From the NCBI RefSeq assembly GCF_036607905.1, contig NZ_CP144555.1:3162001-3226000 (forward strand): 64,000 bases of DNA. Reading direction: 5' to 3'. The stretch's first letter is position 1, and each line of letters starts with the position of its first letter. Positions 56,883 through 64,000 of this stretch are shown here, piece after piece. Origin of the DNA: Streptomyces sp. SCSIO 75703. Its GTDB lineage: Bacteria; Actinomycetota; Actinomycetes; Streptomycetales; Streptomycetaceae. The translations under genes were made by a program, and so were the position numbers. The notes below the pieces were generated by a model. That model was given only the letters and a program-made list of their open reading frames with translations. It was not told the DNA's origin and made no database searches.

Positions 56883-57347
56883 TCAGCCCGCGAGCCGCTT
56901 CTTCACCGCGGCGGCGACCCGGCCGCCCTCGGCCCGCCCGGCGACCTTCGGGTTGACGATCTTCATGACGGCGCCCATGGCCCGCGGCCCCTCGGCACCG
57001 CCCGCCCGCGCCTCCTCCACGGCCCCGGCGACGATCGTGTCCAGTTCCTCGTCGGAGAGCTGCTGGGGCAGGTACGCGGCGAGGATCTCGCCCTCCGCCT
57101 TCTCCCGGGCGGACTGCTCGGGCCGGCCACCCTGGGCGAAGGCGTCGGCGGCCTCACGGCGCTTCTTCGCCTCGCGGGCGATCACCTTCTGCACCTCGTC
57201 GTCGGAGAGCTCCCGCTTCTCCGTGCCCGCGACCTCTTCCTTCGTGATCGCGGTGAGCGTCAGCCGGAGCGTCGAGGAGCGCAGCTCGTCCCGCTCCCGG
57301 ATCGCGGTGTTGAGGTCGTCGTGCAGCTTCGCCTTGAGCGTGGTCAT
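56883..57347 (-). CDS. GatB/YqeY domain protein
   Basis: 154 residues from ATG 57347. Helical YqeY fold: LKAKLHDDLNTAIRERD, then REAKKRREAADAFAQGGR and YLPQQLSDEELDTIV, ending PKVAGRAEGGRVAAAVK. This domain is the tRNA-binding tail of GatB found as a separate protein; its role is not established. Divergent from the phosphoesterase gene. Confidence 0.9.
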   Translation of the reverse strand: MTTLKAKLHDDLNTAIRERDELRSSTLRLTLTAITKEEVAGTEKRELSDDEVQKVIAREAKKRREAADAFAQGGRPEQSAREKAEGEILAAYLPQQLSDEELDTIVAGAVEEARAGGAEGPRAMGAVMKIVNPKVAGRAEGGRVAAAVKKRLAG

Positions 57348-57456
57348 ACGACCGATTCTCTCAGGTGGAGGGGGGCCGGCGCCCGTCCATTTGTCCGCTG
57401 CACGCCCGGCCCGACGCGAAGTCGGCGCACGGCACCGCTTCTGACACGATGGACAC

Positions 57457-58380
57457 ATGCGCGCGCGATACAAAGTGCCCCTGGGAATCACGGCGGTTGG
57501 CGTCGCCGGTGTGGCCTACGCGGGCCTCGAAGCCCGTTCCTTCCGCCTCCGACGGGTGACCGTCCCCGTCCTTCCGCCCGGGACGCGCCCCCTGCGCGTC
57601 CTGCAGGTCTCCGACATCCACATGGTCGGCGGCCAGCGCAAGAAGCAGCGCTGGCTGCGCTCCCTGGCCGGGCTCCGCCCCGACTTCGTGATCAACACCG
57701 GGGACAACCTCTCCGACCCGGAGGCCGTCCCGGAGACCCTGGACGCCCTGGGCCCGCTGATGGAGTTCCCCGGCGCCTACGTCTTCGGCTCCAACGACTA
57801 CTACGGCCCCAAGCTCCGCAACCCCGCCCGCTACCTGCTGGAGAGGATGCAGGGCCGGCATGGGCTGAACGGCAACGCCCCCGCCGTCGGCGCCATCCAC
57901 AACCCGTGGGAGGACCTGCGCGACGGCTTCGACGCCGCCGGCTGGCTGAACCTGACCAACACCCGCGGCACGCTGAAGATCGAGGGCGTCTCCGTCGAGC
58001 TGACCGGGCTGGACGACCCGCACATCAAACGCGACCGGTACGCGGAGGTCGCGGGCGGCCCCTCGGGCTCGGCGGACGTCTCGCTGGGCGTCGTGCACGC
58101 TCCGTACCTGCGGGTGCTGGACGCGTTCACGGCGGACGGCTACCCGCTGATCCTCGCCGGCCACACCCACGGCGGCCAGCTCCGCATCCCCTTCTACGGC
58201 GCGCTCGTCACCAACTGCGACCTGGACACCAACCGGGCGAAGGACCTCTCCACGCACACGGCGGCGGGCCGCACGTCGTACCTCTACGTCTCGGCCGGCT
58301 GCGGCACGAACCGCTACACCCCGGTCCGCTTCGCCTGCCCCCCGGAGGCGACCCTGCTGACGCTGGTCGGGCGGGAGTAG
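57457..58380 (+). CDS. Metallophosphoesterase
   Basis: 307 residues with an N-terminal hydrophobic helix (about 8-24), so membrane-associated. Metal motifs: SDIHMVGG (Asp53, His55), TGDNLSD (Asp83, Asn84), GSNDYYGP (113-114) and LAGHTHGGQ. The third motif is GSND instead of GNHD, so the usual catalytic His is Asp. The family includes YkuE/YaeI-type lipid phosphoesterases. Substrate unknown. Confidence 0.88.
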   Translation: MRARYKVPLGITAVGVAGVAYAGLEARSFRLRRVTVPVLPPGTRPLRVLQVSDIHMVGGQRKKQRWLRSLAGLRPDFVINTGDNLSDPEAVPETLDALGPLMEFPGAYVFGSNDYYGPKLRNPARYLLERMQGRHGLNGNAPAVGAIHNPWEDLRDGFDAAGWLNLTNTRGTLKIEGVSVELTGLDDPHIKRDRYAEVAGGPSGSADVSLGVVHAPYLRVLDAFTADGYPLILAGHTHGGQLRIPFYGALVTNCDLDTNRAKDLSTHTAAGRTSYLYVSAGCGTNRYTPVRFACPPEATLLTLVGRE

Positions 58381-58931
58381 GAGCGCCGGGGCCGGAAGCA
58401 GGGGCCCGAGGGGCTGGAAGGTCGGCGCGGGATGTGCGGCGGGGGGCGGCGCGGGCGCTGGCGGGGCGGTGGGACACGGGCACCGTGACGCGGCGGGGGC
58501 GAGGCCCGTGCTCGGCACCAGGGCGGCGGCGCGAGACGTGGACGGCGATGCCGGAGCCGACCCACGGCGGGGCGGCGGCGCGCGGCCGGTGGTGGGGCGG
58601 CGGTGCCGGCCGCGGACCAACGGGTCGACGGTAGGGCAGCGGCACGGATGTGACCGACGGTGGCCCCGGCTTCGGCTTCGGCCCCGGCCCCGGCTTCGGC
58701 TTCGGCCCCGGCTTCGGCTTCGGCTTCGGCTTCGGCTTCGGCTTCGGCGGGGAACGTGGCCGTCGGCGGTCTCTCTGCCAGCGAAGACTCGGCCCGCCGG
58801 AGCCGGACGTCCGTGCCCGACCGCCGGAGCGGGGAATCCGTGCCCGCCCGCCGGGGCTGCGCGTCCGGCCCGTCCCCCACCCGGGCCCCTCACACTGGCC
58901 CGATATGTCCGTCCTGCCTAGCGTGAAACGC
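58381..58931. other. 551-bp region with hexamer repeats
   Basis: C/G-rich region between the phosphoesterase and the Pr6Pr gene. It contains the GGCTTC array at 58,669-58,750. The 58,890-58,930 end probably contains the promoter/ribosome site of the next gene. Confidence 0.5.
58669..58750. repeat. Imperfect GGCTTC/GGCCCC hexamer array
   Basis: About fourteen hexamers, mostly GGCTTC with some GGCCCC, in register. In one frame it would encode a Gly-Phe repeat, but no start or conserved context supports translation. Confidence 0.8.
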
Positions 58932-59720
58932 ATGACAGCCCCGATACCCAGGGACATGCCGGACGTGCCCGCGCTCCCCCACCCGCCGGCCCTCCTCCCC
59001 TCCCCGGTCCCGGCGACGGCCGTCGTACCGCCGGTCCGCCGCCGCCTGGCCGCGGCGTACCGCCTGCTCACCGCCCTGCTGGCACTGACCGGGGTGGCAC
59101 TCGCCCTCCTCTCCGCCGACCCGGCAGGCCGCACCCTGAGCCAGTTCGCGATCCAGGCGAACCTGCTGCTCGCGCTGGTCATGCTGGCCTCGGCCTGGCG
59201 CGCCTGGCGCGCACGCCCACCCCTGCCGGCCGCGCTGACCGGAGCGGCCCTGCTCTACGTGGCGATCGCCGCCCTGGTCCATCACCTGCTGCCGGCCAAC
59301 GCGGCGAGCCCCTTCGCGCTCCCCGACGCGGTGGCGACGCCGCCCGGCGAACGAGCGGTGGCAAGCCACATCCTCCATACGACGGCACCGATCGCGGCCG
59401 CCGTGAACTGGCTCCTGCTCACCACCCCGGGCCGACTGCACCTGCGGCACACCATGACGTGGCTGCTGTATCCCCTGGCCTACCTGGGCTTCTCACTGGC
59501 CCGCGGGGAACTGCTCCTGCCGGGCGCGCGGGGGCGGTACCTCTACCCCTTCCTGGACGTGGAGCACCACGGCTACCGCGGCGTTCTGGGCAACGCGCTC
59601 CTCGTCGGCCTCGCCTGCTACGCCCTCGCCGCCCTGCTCGTCGCCACCGACCACATCCGCCCCGACCCGGCCCGCCACCTCCCCGTAACCGGATTTCGCC
59701 TCCGGCCCCCGGTGGGCTAA
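58932..59720 (+). CDS. Pr6Pr family integral membrane protein
   Basis: 262 residues from ATG 58932. Six hydrophobic helices (for instance LLTALLALTGVALALLS, LLLALVMLASAW, AALTGAALLYVAIAALVHHLL), with VHHLLP, HTTAPIAAAVNWLL, MTWLLYPLAYLGFSLARG and YPFLDVEHHGYRGVL matching the Pr6Pr (FAR-17a/AIG1-like) family. Members are related to lipid-active membrane enzymes; function here is unknown. It ends 33 bases before the tRNA. Confidence 0.85.
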   Translation: MTAPIPRDMPDVPALPHPPALLPSPVPATAVVPPVRRRLAAAYRLLTALLALTGVALALLSADPAGRTLSQFAIQANLLLALVMLASAWRAWRARPPLPAALTGAALLYVAIAALVHHLLPANAASPFALPDAVATPPGERAVASHILHTTAPIAAAVNWLLLTTPGRLHLRHTMTWLLYPLAYLGFSLARGELLLPGARGRYLYPFLDVEHHGYRGVLGNALLVGLACYALAALLVATDHIRPDPARHLPVTGFRLRPPVG

Positions 59721-59753
59721 AGTAAACGACGTCACCGCGACAAGCAGTGACAT

Positions 59754-59827
<74 letters not shown>

Positions 59828-59843
59828 CAGCCGTAAGACCAGG

Positions 59844-59881
59844 TCAGGGGCCTGATTCGAGAGATCGAATCAGGCCCCTGA
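59844..59881 (+). terminator. Perfect 17-bp hairpin after tRNA-Pro
   Basis: 59844-59860 and 59865-59881 are fully complementary around a GAGA tetraloop. It is the probable tRNA terminator. Confidence 0.85.
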
Positions 59882-59951
59882 GTGGTTTCCGGGCCCCTCT
59901 TGGGAGCCGTCTGGGAGCCGAAATTCCAAGGCGCGTATCAACTGCGAGTCG

Positions 59952-61031
59952 CTTAGCTGTATTGCCCTGTGAGGTTGGGGACGCGGCTGGCGGGTGGTTG
60001 GCCGTTGAGTGCGGTGTGTCCGCGGTGGTGATTGTAGGTGTGCAGCCACTGCGGGAACGCTTCGCGGCGCTCGGCTTCGGACCGGTAGGGGCGGGCGTAG
60101 GCCCATTCGTCGAGCAGGGTGCGGTTGAAGCGTTCGACCTTGCCGTTGGTCTGCGGGCGGTAGGGCCGGGTGCGTTTGTGGGTGATCCCGGCCGCGGTGA
60201 GCACGTCGCGCCAGTCGCGTGAGCGGTAGCAGGAGCCGTTGTCGGTCAGCACGCGCTCGACGGTGATCCCGCACTCGGTGAAGAAGGCGTGGGCGCGGGT
60301 CCAGAAGCCGGTGGCGGTTTCCTTCTTCTCGTCGGTGTGGATCTCGCTGTAGGCGAGGCGGGAGCGGTCGTCGACGGCGGTGTGCAGGTAGCTGTAGCCG
60401 ACGTTCTTGCGGTTCCTGCGGCCCGCTTGCCGGCCCAGCATCTTGTGGCCACCGCCGTCGGGGATGTTGCCCAGCTTCTTGATGTCCACGTGCACCAGCT
60501 CGCCGGGCCGCTCGCGTTCGTAGCGGCGGATGACCCGGCCGGTGGCCCGGTCCAGGTGGGTGAGGCGGGCCAGGCCGAAGCGGGTCAGTACCCGGTGCAC
60601 GGTCGAGGGCACCAGACGCAGCAGGTGGGCGATGCGGGCCGGTCCCCACCGGCGCAGGAGACGGACCTTGATGATCCGGCGTTCGGTGCGGGTCGGGGTG
60701 CGGCGCGGGCTTGCGTGCGGGCGGGAGGAGCGGTCGGACATGCCGGCCTCGCCGAACTGCCGGTAGCGCCCGGCCCAGCGCTGGGCGGTGGTCGGCGAGA
60801 CCTGGAAGTGCTCGGCGGCCCGGCGCAGGGGCCAGCCGTCCTCGACCACGCAGCGAGCCAGGCGCAGCCGTCCGGTCTCGGTCAGGGGTGCATTACGGTG
60901 GGGCACGAGGGCCTTTCGGTCAGGTGTAGACGTCGCAATCCACACCGAACCGGAAGGCCCTCACCTGTTCAAGATCCCACAGCCGAGACCTGACTCACCC
61001 GTCCACAACCTCCCGGGACAGAACACCTAGG
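59952..61031 (-). mobile_element. IS481-family insertion sequence
   Basis: A 1.08-kb element with terminal inverted repeats of about 32 bp: left 59952-59983 (ending GAGGTTGGGGACG), right 61000-61031 (GAGGTTGTGGACG in inverted sense), about 70 percent identical. The ends overlap a CTTAG/CCTAG motif, in keeping with the CTAG target preference of IS481. One transposase gene fills it. The copy looks complete. Confidence 0.85.
59953..60906 (-). CDS. IS481-family transposase
   Basis: 317 residues from GTG 60906 (an upstream start at 60945 is open). Helix-turn-helix domains occur in the first 120 residues (AAEHFQVSPTTAQRWAGRY, HLLRLVPSTVHRVL). The DDE residues lie in VHVDIKK, LTDNGSCY and NGKVERFNRTL. 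No frameshift seen, so it may be active. Confidence 0.92.
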   Translation of the reverse strand: MPHRNAPLTETGRLRLARCVVEDGWPLRRAAEHFQVSPTTAQRWAGRYRQFGEAGMSDRSSRPHASPRRTPTRTERRIIKVRLLRRWGPARIAHLLRLVPSTVHRVLTRFGLARLTHLDRATGRVIRRYERERPGELVHVDIKKLGNIPDGGGHKMLGRQAGRRNRKNVGYSYLHTAVDDRSRLAYSEIHTDEKKETATGFWTRAHAFFTECGITVERVLTDNGSCYRSRDWRDVLTAAGITHKRTRPYRPQTNGKVERFNRTLLDEWAYARPYRSEAERREAFPQWLHTYNHHRGHTALNGQPPASRVPNLTGQYS

Positions 61032-61111
61032 AAGCACTGGAGATGGCGTTGTGGAGACGGAGGATCAAGAAGGACTCCGGCCTCATTCATCACAGCGACC
61101 GCGGGTCGCAA
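61032..61111 (+). pseudogene. Fragment of an IS3-family transposase
   Basis: The plus strand reads ALEMALWRRRIKKDSGLIHH then SDRGSQ, the region around the second Asp of IS3-family OrfB. Only about 26 codons remain between the IS481 and IS30 copies. It is distinct in sequence from the IS3 element at 61,668. Confidence 0.8.
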
Positions 61112-61118
61112 GGCGGAT

Positions 61119-61667
61119 TCAACCGATCGTCGCAACACTGGCTTGTGCTGATCGTAGATGATCATTGAGGGCTTCCGCGGGGGTCTTCCAGGCGAGGGTC
61201 TTGCGGGGACGGGAGTTGAGGGTTGTGGCGATGGCGGCCAGTTCGTCGCCGCTCCATCGGGACAGGTCGGTGCCCTTCGGGAAGTACTGGCGCAACAGCC
61301 CGTTTGTGTTCTCGTTCGTGGCCCGCTGCCACGGGGCGTGCGGGTCCGCGAAGTAGACCGGCAGCCCGGTCTCGACCGTGAGCTGGGTGTGAGCGGACAG
61401 CTCCTTGCCGCGATCCCAGGTCAGTGAGCGGCGGAGCTGGTCGGGCATGGTGGCCATCGTGGTGGCCAGGGCGTCTTTCATGGCAACGGCCCCGTAGCCT
61501 CCCAGGGCGGGGCCGTTCTTGGTCCGTGGGATGGTGCCGTGACCTTCGGCCCGCGGCAGGTGAACGAGCATCGTGTAGCGGGTCGTTCGTTCCACGAGCG
61601 TGCCGATCGCCGACCGGTTCAGCCCGATAATCAGGTCTCCTTCCCAGCGGCCGGGCACGGCTCGGCC
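61119..61667 (-). pseudogene. IS30-family transposase, N-terminus missing
   Basis: The frame covers the catalytic part: RAVPGRWEGDLIIG (first Asp), LTWDRGKELSAH (second Asp) and TNENTNGLLRQYFPKGTDL (Glu), to the stop at 61119. The DNA-binding N-terminal half is absent because an IS3 element starts at 61,668. No matching N-terminal half is found beyond that element, so the lesion includes a deletion. Confidence 0.88.
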
Positions 61668-61717
61668 TGAACCGCCCCGGTTCGAATGGAGACTCGATTT
61701 CATGAAAGGATCGAGTC

Positions 61718-62044
61718 ATGGCACGACCTTCCCGTTACCCGCTTGAGCTGCGCCGTCGCGCGGTGCGCATGGTCGCCGAGGTGCGCGACGACCACCCGAA
61801 CGAGACGGCCGCTCTGCAGGCGGTCACCGACAAGCTCGGCATCGGGTCCCGCGAGACGCTGCGGAACTGGGTGAAGCAGCACGAGATCGACGCGGGGACG
61901 CGGCCGGGAACGACGACGGAGGAGTCCGCCCAGCTCAAGGCATTGAAGAAGGAGAACGCCGAGCTGAAGCGGGCGAACGAGATCCTGAAGGCGGCAGCGA
62001 GTTTCTTCGCGGCCGAGCTCGACCGGCCACACACACGCTCGTAG
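61718..62044 (+). CDS. IS3-family OrfA
   Basis: 108 residues, ATG 61718. Helix-turn-helix (RYPLELRRRAVRMVAEV, LGIGSRETLRNWVKQHE) and a leucine-zipper-like region (LKALKKENAELKRANEIL). In IS3 elements it is made alone or fused to OrfB by -1 frameshifting; OrfB here starts in the -1 frame as expected. Confidence 0.9.
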   Translation: MARPSRYPLELRRRAVRMVAEVRDDHPNETAALQAVTDKLGIGSRETLRNWVKQHEIDAGTRPGTTTEESAQLKALKKENAELKRANEILKAAASFFAAELDRPHTRS

Positions 62045-62972
62045 CGTTCATCGACGAGCACCGGGACCGCTTCGGCGGCGTCGAGCCGATCTGCAGGATG
62101 CTCACCGAGCACGACTGCAAGATCACCCCTTCCACCTATTACGCGCACAAGAAACGCCTGGCCGTCCCGTCTGCCCGTTCCGTGCGGGACGCGGAACTCA
62201 AGGAGCGGATCCGCCAGGTCCACACCGACAACTACCGTGTCTACGGGGCCCGGAAGATCTGGCGGGAGCTGAACCGGCAGGGTCACGCGGTGGCCCGCTG
62301 CACCGTCGAACGGCTGATGCGCGAGCTGGGCATCGCCGGCGCGGTCCGCGGCAAGAGGGTCCTCTCACCACGATTCCGGACCACCAGGCCGAGCGGGCCC
62401 CGGACCGGGTGGACCGCGACTTCGTCGCCGGCGCGCCGAATCGCTGCTGGGTCGCGGATTTCACGCACGTGGCGACCTGGGCCGGGGTGGTCTACATGGC
62501 CTTCGTCGTGGACACCTTCTCCCGCCGGATCGTCGGCTGGTCCGCCGCGACGTCGAAGGAGACCCAGCTCGTCCTGGACGCTCTGGAGATGGCACTGTGG
62601 CAGCGCGACCGCGATGAACACCCCCATGTTCGCGGCGAGTTGATACATCACAGCGACGCGGGGAGCCAGTACACCAGTTTCCGGCTGGCCGAACACCTGG
62701 ACGCGGCCGGCATCGCGGCCTCGATCGGATCTGTCGGCGATGCGTACGACAACGCCCTGATGGAGAGCACGATCGGCCTGTTCAAAACCGAATTGATCAA
62801 GCCGCAGCGGCCCTGGAAGACCCTCTCCCAGGTCGAGCTGGCCACCGCCGAGTGGGTCGACTGGTACTGCCACCGCCGACTGCACGGTGAGATAGGCCAC
62901 GTCCCACCCGTCGAGTACGAGACCAACTACTACACGGAACTCACGAAACCCCAGGTCACCACCACAATCTGA
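62041..62972 (+). pseudogene. IS3-family OrfB, frameshifted
   Basis: The first part (AFIDEHRDRFGG to AVRGKRVL, frame of 62041) and the second part (RDFVAGAPNRCWVADFTH to the stop at 62972) lie in different frames. The break is between about 62,355 and 62,400, where a one-base change would restore the usual RGKR-TTIPDHQ-type joint. The DDE residues (WVADFTH, HHSDAGSQY, NALMESTIGLFK) are intact. The copy cannot make full OrfAB without correction. Confidence 0.85.
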
Positions 62973-63063
62973 GGTCTCTACAGAACCCGGGGCGGTTCAC
63001 TGCGCTGCCTGCTGAGTAGTCAACACGCTGCCGACAGTGCGAGGACCGCGGACTCCAGCATGG

Positions 63064-64000
63064 TTACTTGCGGCTCTGGCCACGCATCACGTCCAGCACA
63101 TCCCCCGGGGACAGCCGGTCCCGGTACAAAAGCACCCAGGCGATGGCGCCGACCACGGCAACGATCTGGGTGGACCCTGCGGCCGACAGCTCCGACAAGC
63201 CCGCTGCGATGGCTGCGCCGGTCATGGCCACGCCGAGGATGACCAATCGCACCCATTCCCTGTCAACTGCAGGTTCTACGCCGTCCACGTCCGTGGGATC
63301 GAGCAAGGCGAGTGTGTTGCCGCTCGCATACCGTTCAGCAATCGTCACCAGCACACGCGCCATTTCCTCAAAGACTTGGCCTGTGTTGTCGTCGATGTTC
63401 TGCCGTGCCTCTAGCCGCCGGATTGCCCCCACTACCTCGGCCGCGTGCTTCCGGTAGTCCCGCCGAAGCGCACCGCGCACCGGACCGTGTCGAACCTTCC
63501 AGGCGGACCACACCACCCTCTCAGCCCCGGAAAGGTCCACACGAGGGACATAAAGGGTGCTACGAGTCTGCGTAACGCTCTGGTAGTAGCGCCGAGCCGA
63601 GCCCACACGGGCAAGACAGTCGACCAGGACCGCGACCGGCCGGGTACGACTGGCCACACCCGGGCGCAGGCTCAACAGCGACCACAACCACCACCAACGA
63701 GGAAGGGGGTCGACGAAGCCTGGATTGCGTCTGTGGCCTTCCCGCGACGGGCCAGGGCGCCGACCGAGAACTCCCATCACAGCCCTCAACGCAAGGAGCA
63801 GCACGAGGACTAGAACAAGTCCGGCCATCGCAGTGACCGCCTCGGCAGGCCGGCCTTCCGGAGCTGCGAGGGCTGGAAGATACTGAGCGGCCTTCCCCCA
63901 GATCGCCTCACCGAATGCCCGGAAGCTCGCCACGATCGTCACGACGATACCCGGCGCCTCGCCGGTCTCCGCGACCTGCCGGGCCGGCCCCCACAGGCCG
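63064..64000 (-). CDS. Uncharacterised membrane protein, start possibly outside window
   Basis: A GTG at 63942 could start a 292-residue protein, but the frame stays open to the window edge (GLWGPARQVAETGEAPG), so the N-terminus may be longer. Hydrophobic helices: AVTAMAGLVLVLVLLLALRAV, and a C-terminal pair (VILGVAMTGAAIAAGLSEL, IVAVVGAIAWVLLYR). The middle is soluble with an Arg-rich segment (VRGALRRDYRKHAAEVVGAI). No family recognised. It probably belongs to the accessory region beyond the tRNA. Confidence 0.6.
   Translation of the reverse strand, partial: GLWGPARQVAETGEAPGIVVTIVASFRAFGEAIWGKAAQYLPALAAPEGRPAEAVTAMAGLVLVLVLLLALRAVMGVLGRRPGPSREGHRRNPGFVDPLPRWWWLWSLLSLRPGVASRTRPVAVLVDCLARVGSARRYYQSVTQTRSTLYVPRVDLSGAERVVWSAWKVRHGPVRGALRRDYRKHAAEVVGAIRRLEARQNIDDNTGQVFEEMARVLVTIAERYASGNTLALLDPTDVDGVEPAVDREWVRLVILGVAMTGAAIAAGLSELSAAGSTQIVAVVGAIAWVLLYRDRLSPGDVLDVMRGQSRK

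Larger units (their letters stand above)
61668..62999 (+). mobile_element. IS3-family insertion sequence, 1.33 kb
   Basis: Terminal inverted repeats begin TGAACCGCCCCGG at both ends (61668 and inverted 62999), extending about 28 bp with GAGAC inside. It contains orfA and a damaged orfB. It interrupts an IS30 copy. Short direct repeats at the ends are not obvious. Confidence 0.88.

Noticed and set aside
58650..58931. Gly-Phe repeat peptide encoded by the GGCTTC array
   Set aside because: Continuous frame arises from the hexamer; no ribosome site or conserved start supports translation upstream of the Pr6Pr ATG.

Overview
The window is a high-GC chromosomal segment of a Streptomyces. The evidence is the codon and GC bias, bldG, the WhiB-like wblA, the actinobacterial DECH-helicase/Tad secretion neighbourhood, and a gene order (hppA, anti-sigma/bldG, helicase, tad genes, HAD hydrolase, acsA, nhaA, nudix/nth, crp, ArsA pair, wblA, class A PBP) that from memory follows S. 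coelicolor SCO3545-SCO3580. The backbone is ordinary, but three blocks of foreign DNA interrupt it.

Layout. 1-8.4 kb: end of a methyltransferase, a lipoprotein, the proton pyrophosphatase HppA, an RsbW-like anti-sigma factor with BldG, and a DECH helicase. 8.4-30.1 kb: a Tad/Flp pilus operon on the minus strand (tadZ, tadA, tadB, tadC, Flp-like pilin, TadE, second TadE-like protein). It is broken twice. Element 1 (about 12,207-17,043, 4.8 kb, imperfect inverted ends) sits in tadA between the conserved GHEGGC and GTVHAN segments. It encodes two translationally coupled tyrosine recombinases, a small membrane protein and a relic of another recombinase. Element 2 (about 18,853-29,462, 10.6 kb, flanked by CCCAGCT) sits in tadZ after codons for LSW. 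It encodes three coupled tyrosine recombinases plus a small coiled-coil protein (Tn554/RIT-like layout) and a four-gene cargo that looks like defence: two EVDG-type nucleases, a PD-(D/E)xK nuclease and a HEPN plus zinc-ribbon protein. Joining the flanks restores both host reading frames, so the host probably lost a working Tad system through these insertions.

30.1-59.7 kb: backbone with a HAD phosphatase, a likely 6S-like RNA locus, a degenerate Fic-like protein, a CooC-like ATPase, a deacetylase-like lipoprotein, acsA with a DasR-type operator, nhaA, a holin-like membrane protein, an epoxide-hydrolase-like enzyme, a MarP-like protease, two nudix hydrolases, nth with a histone-like tail, crp, an MBL hydrolase, RidA, two ArsA-like ATPases, wblA, a class A PBP, YqeY, a metallophosphoesterase and a Pr6Pr membrane protein.

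59.7-64 kb: tRNA-Pro(CGG) with a strong hairpin, then a cluster of insertion sequences: an IS481-family copy, relics of IS3 and IS30, and an IS3-family element whose orfB is frameshifted. A membrane protein runs to the window edge. This looks like the start of a tRNA-associated island.

The most novel candidate is element 2: a multi-recombinase transposon targeting a pilus ATPase gene and carrying a compact nuclease/HEPN cassette. Functions assigned to its cargo are inferred from motifs only.
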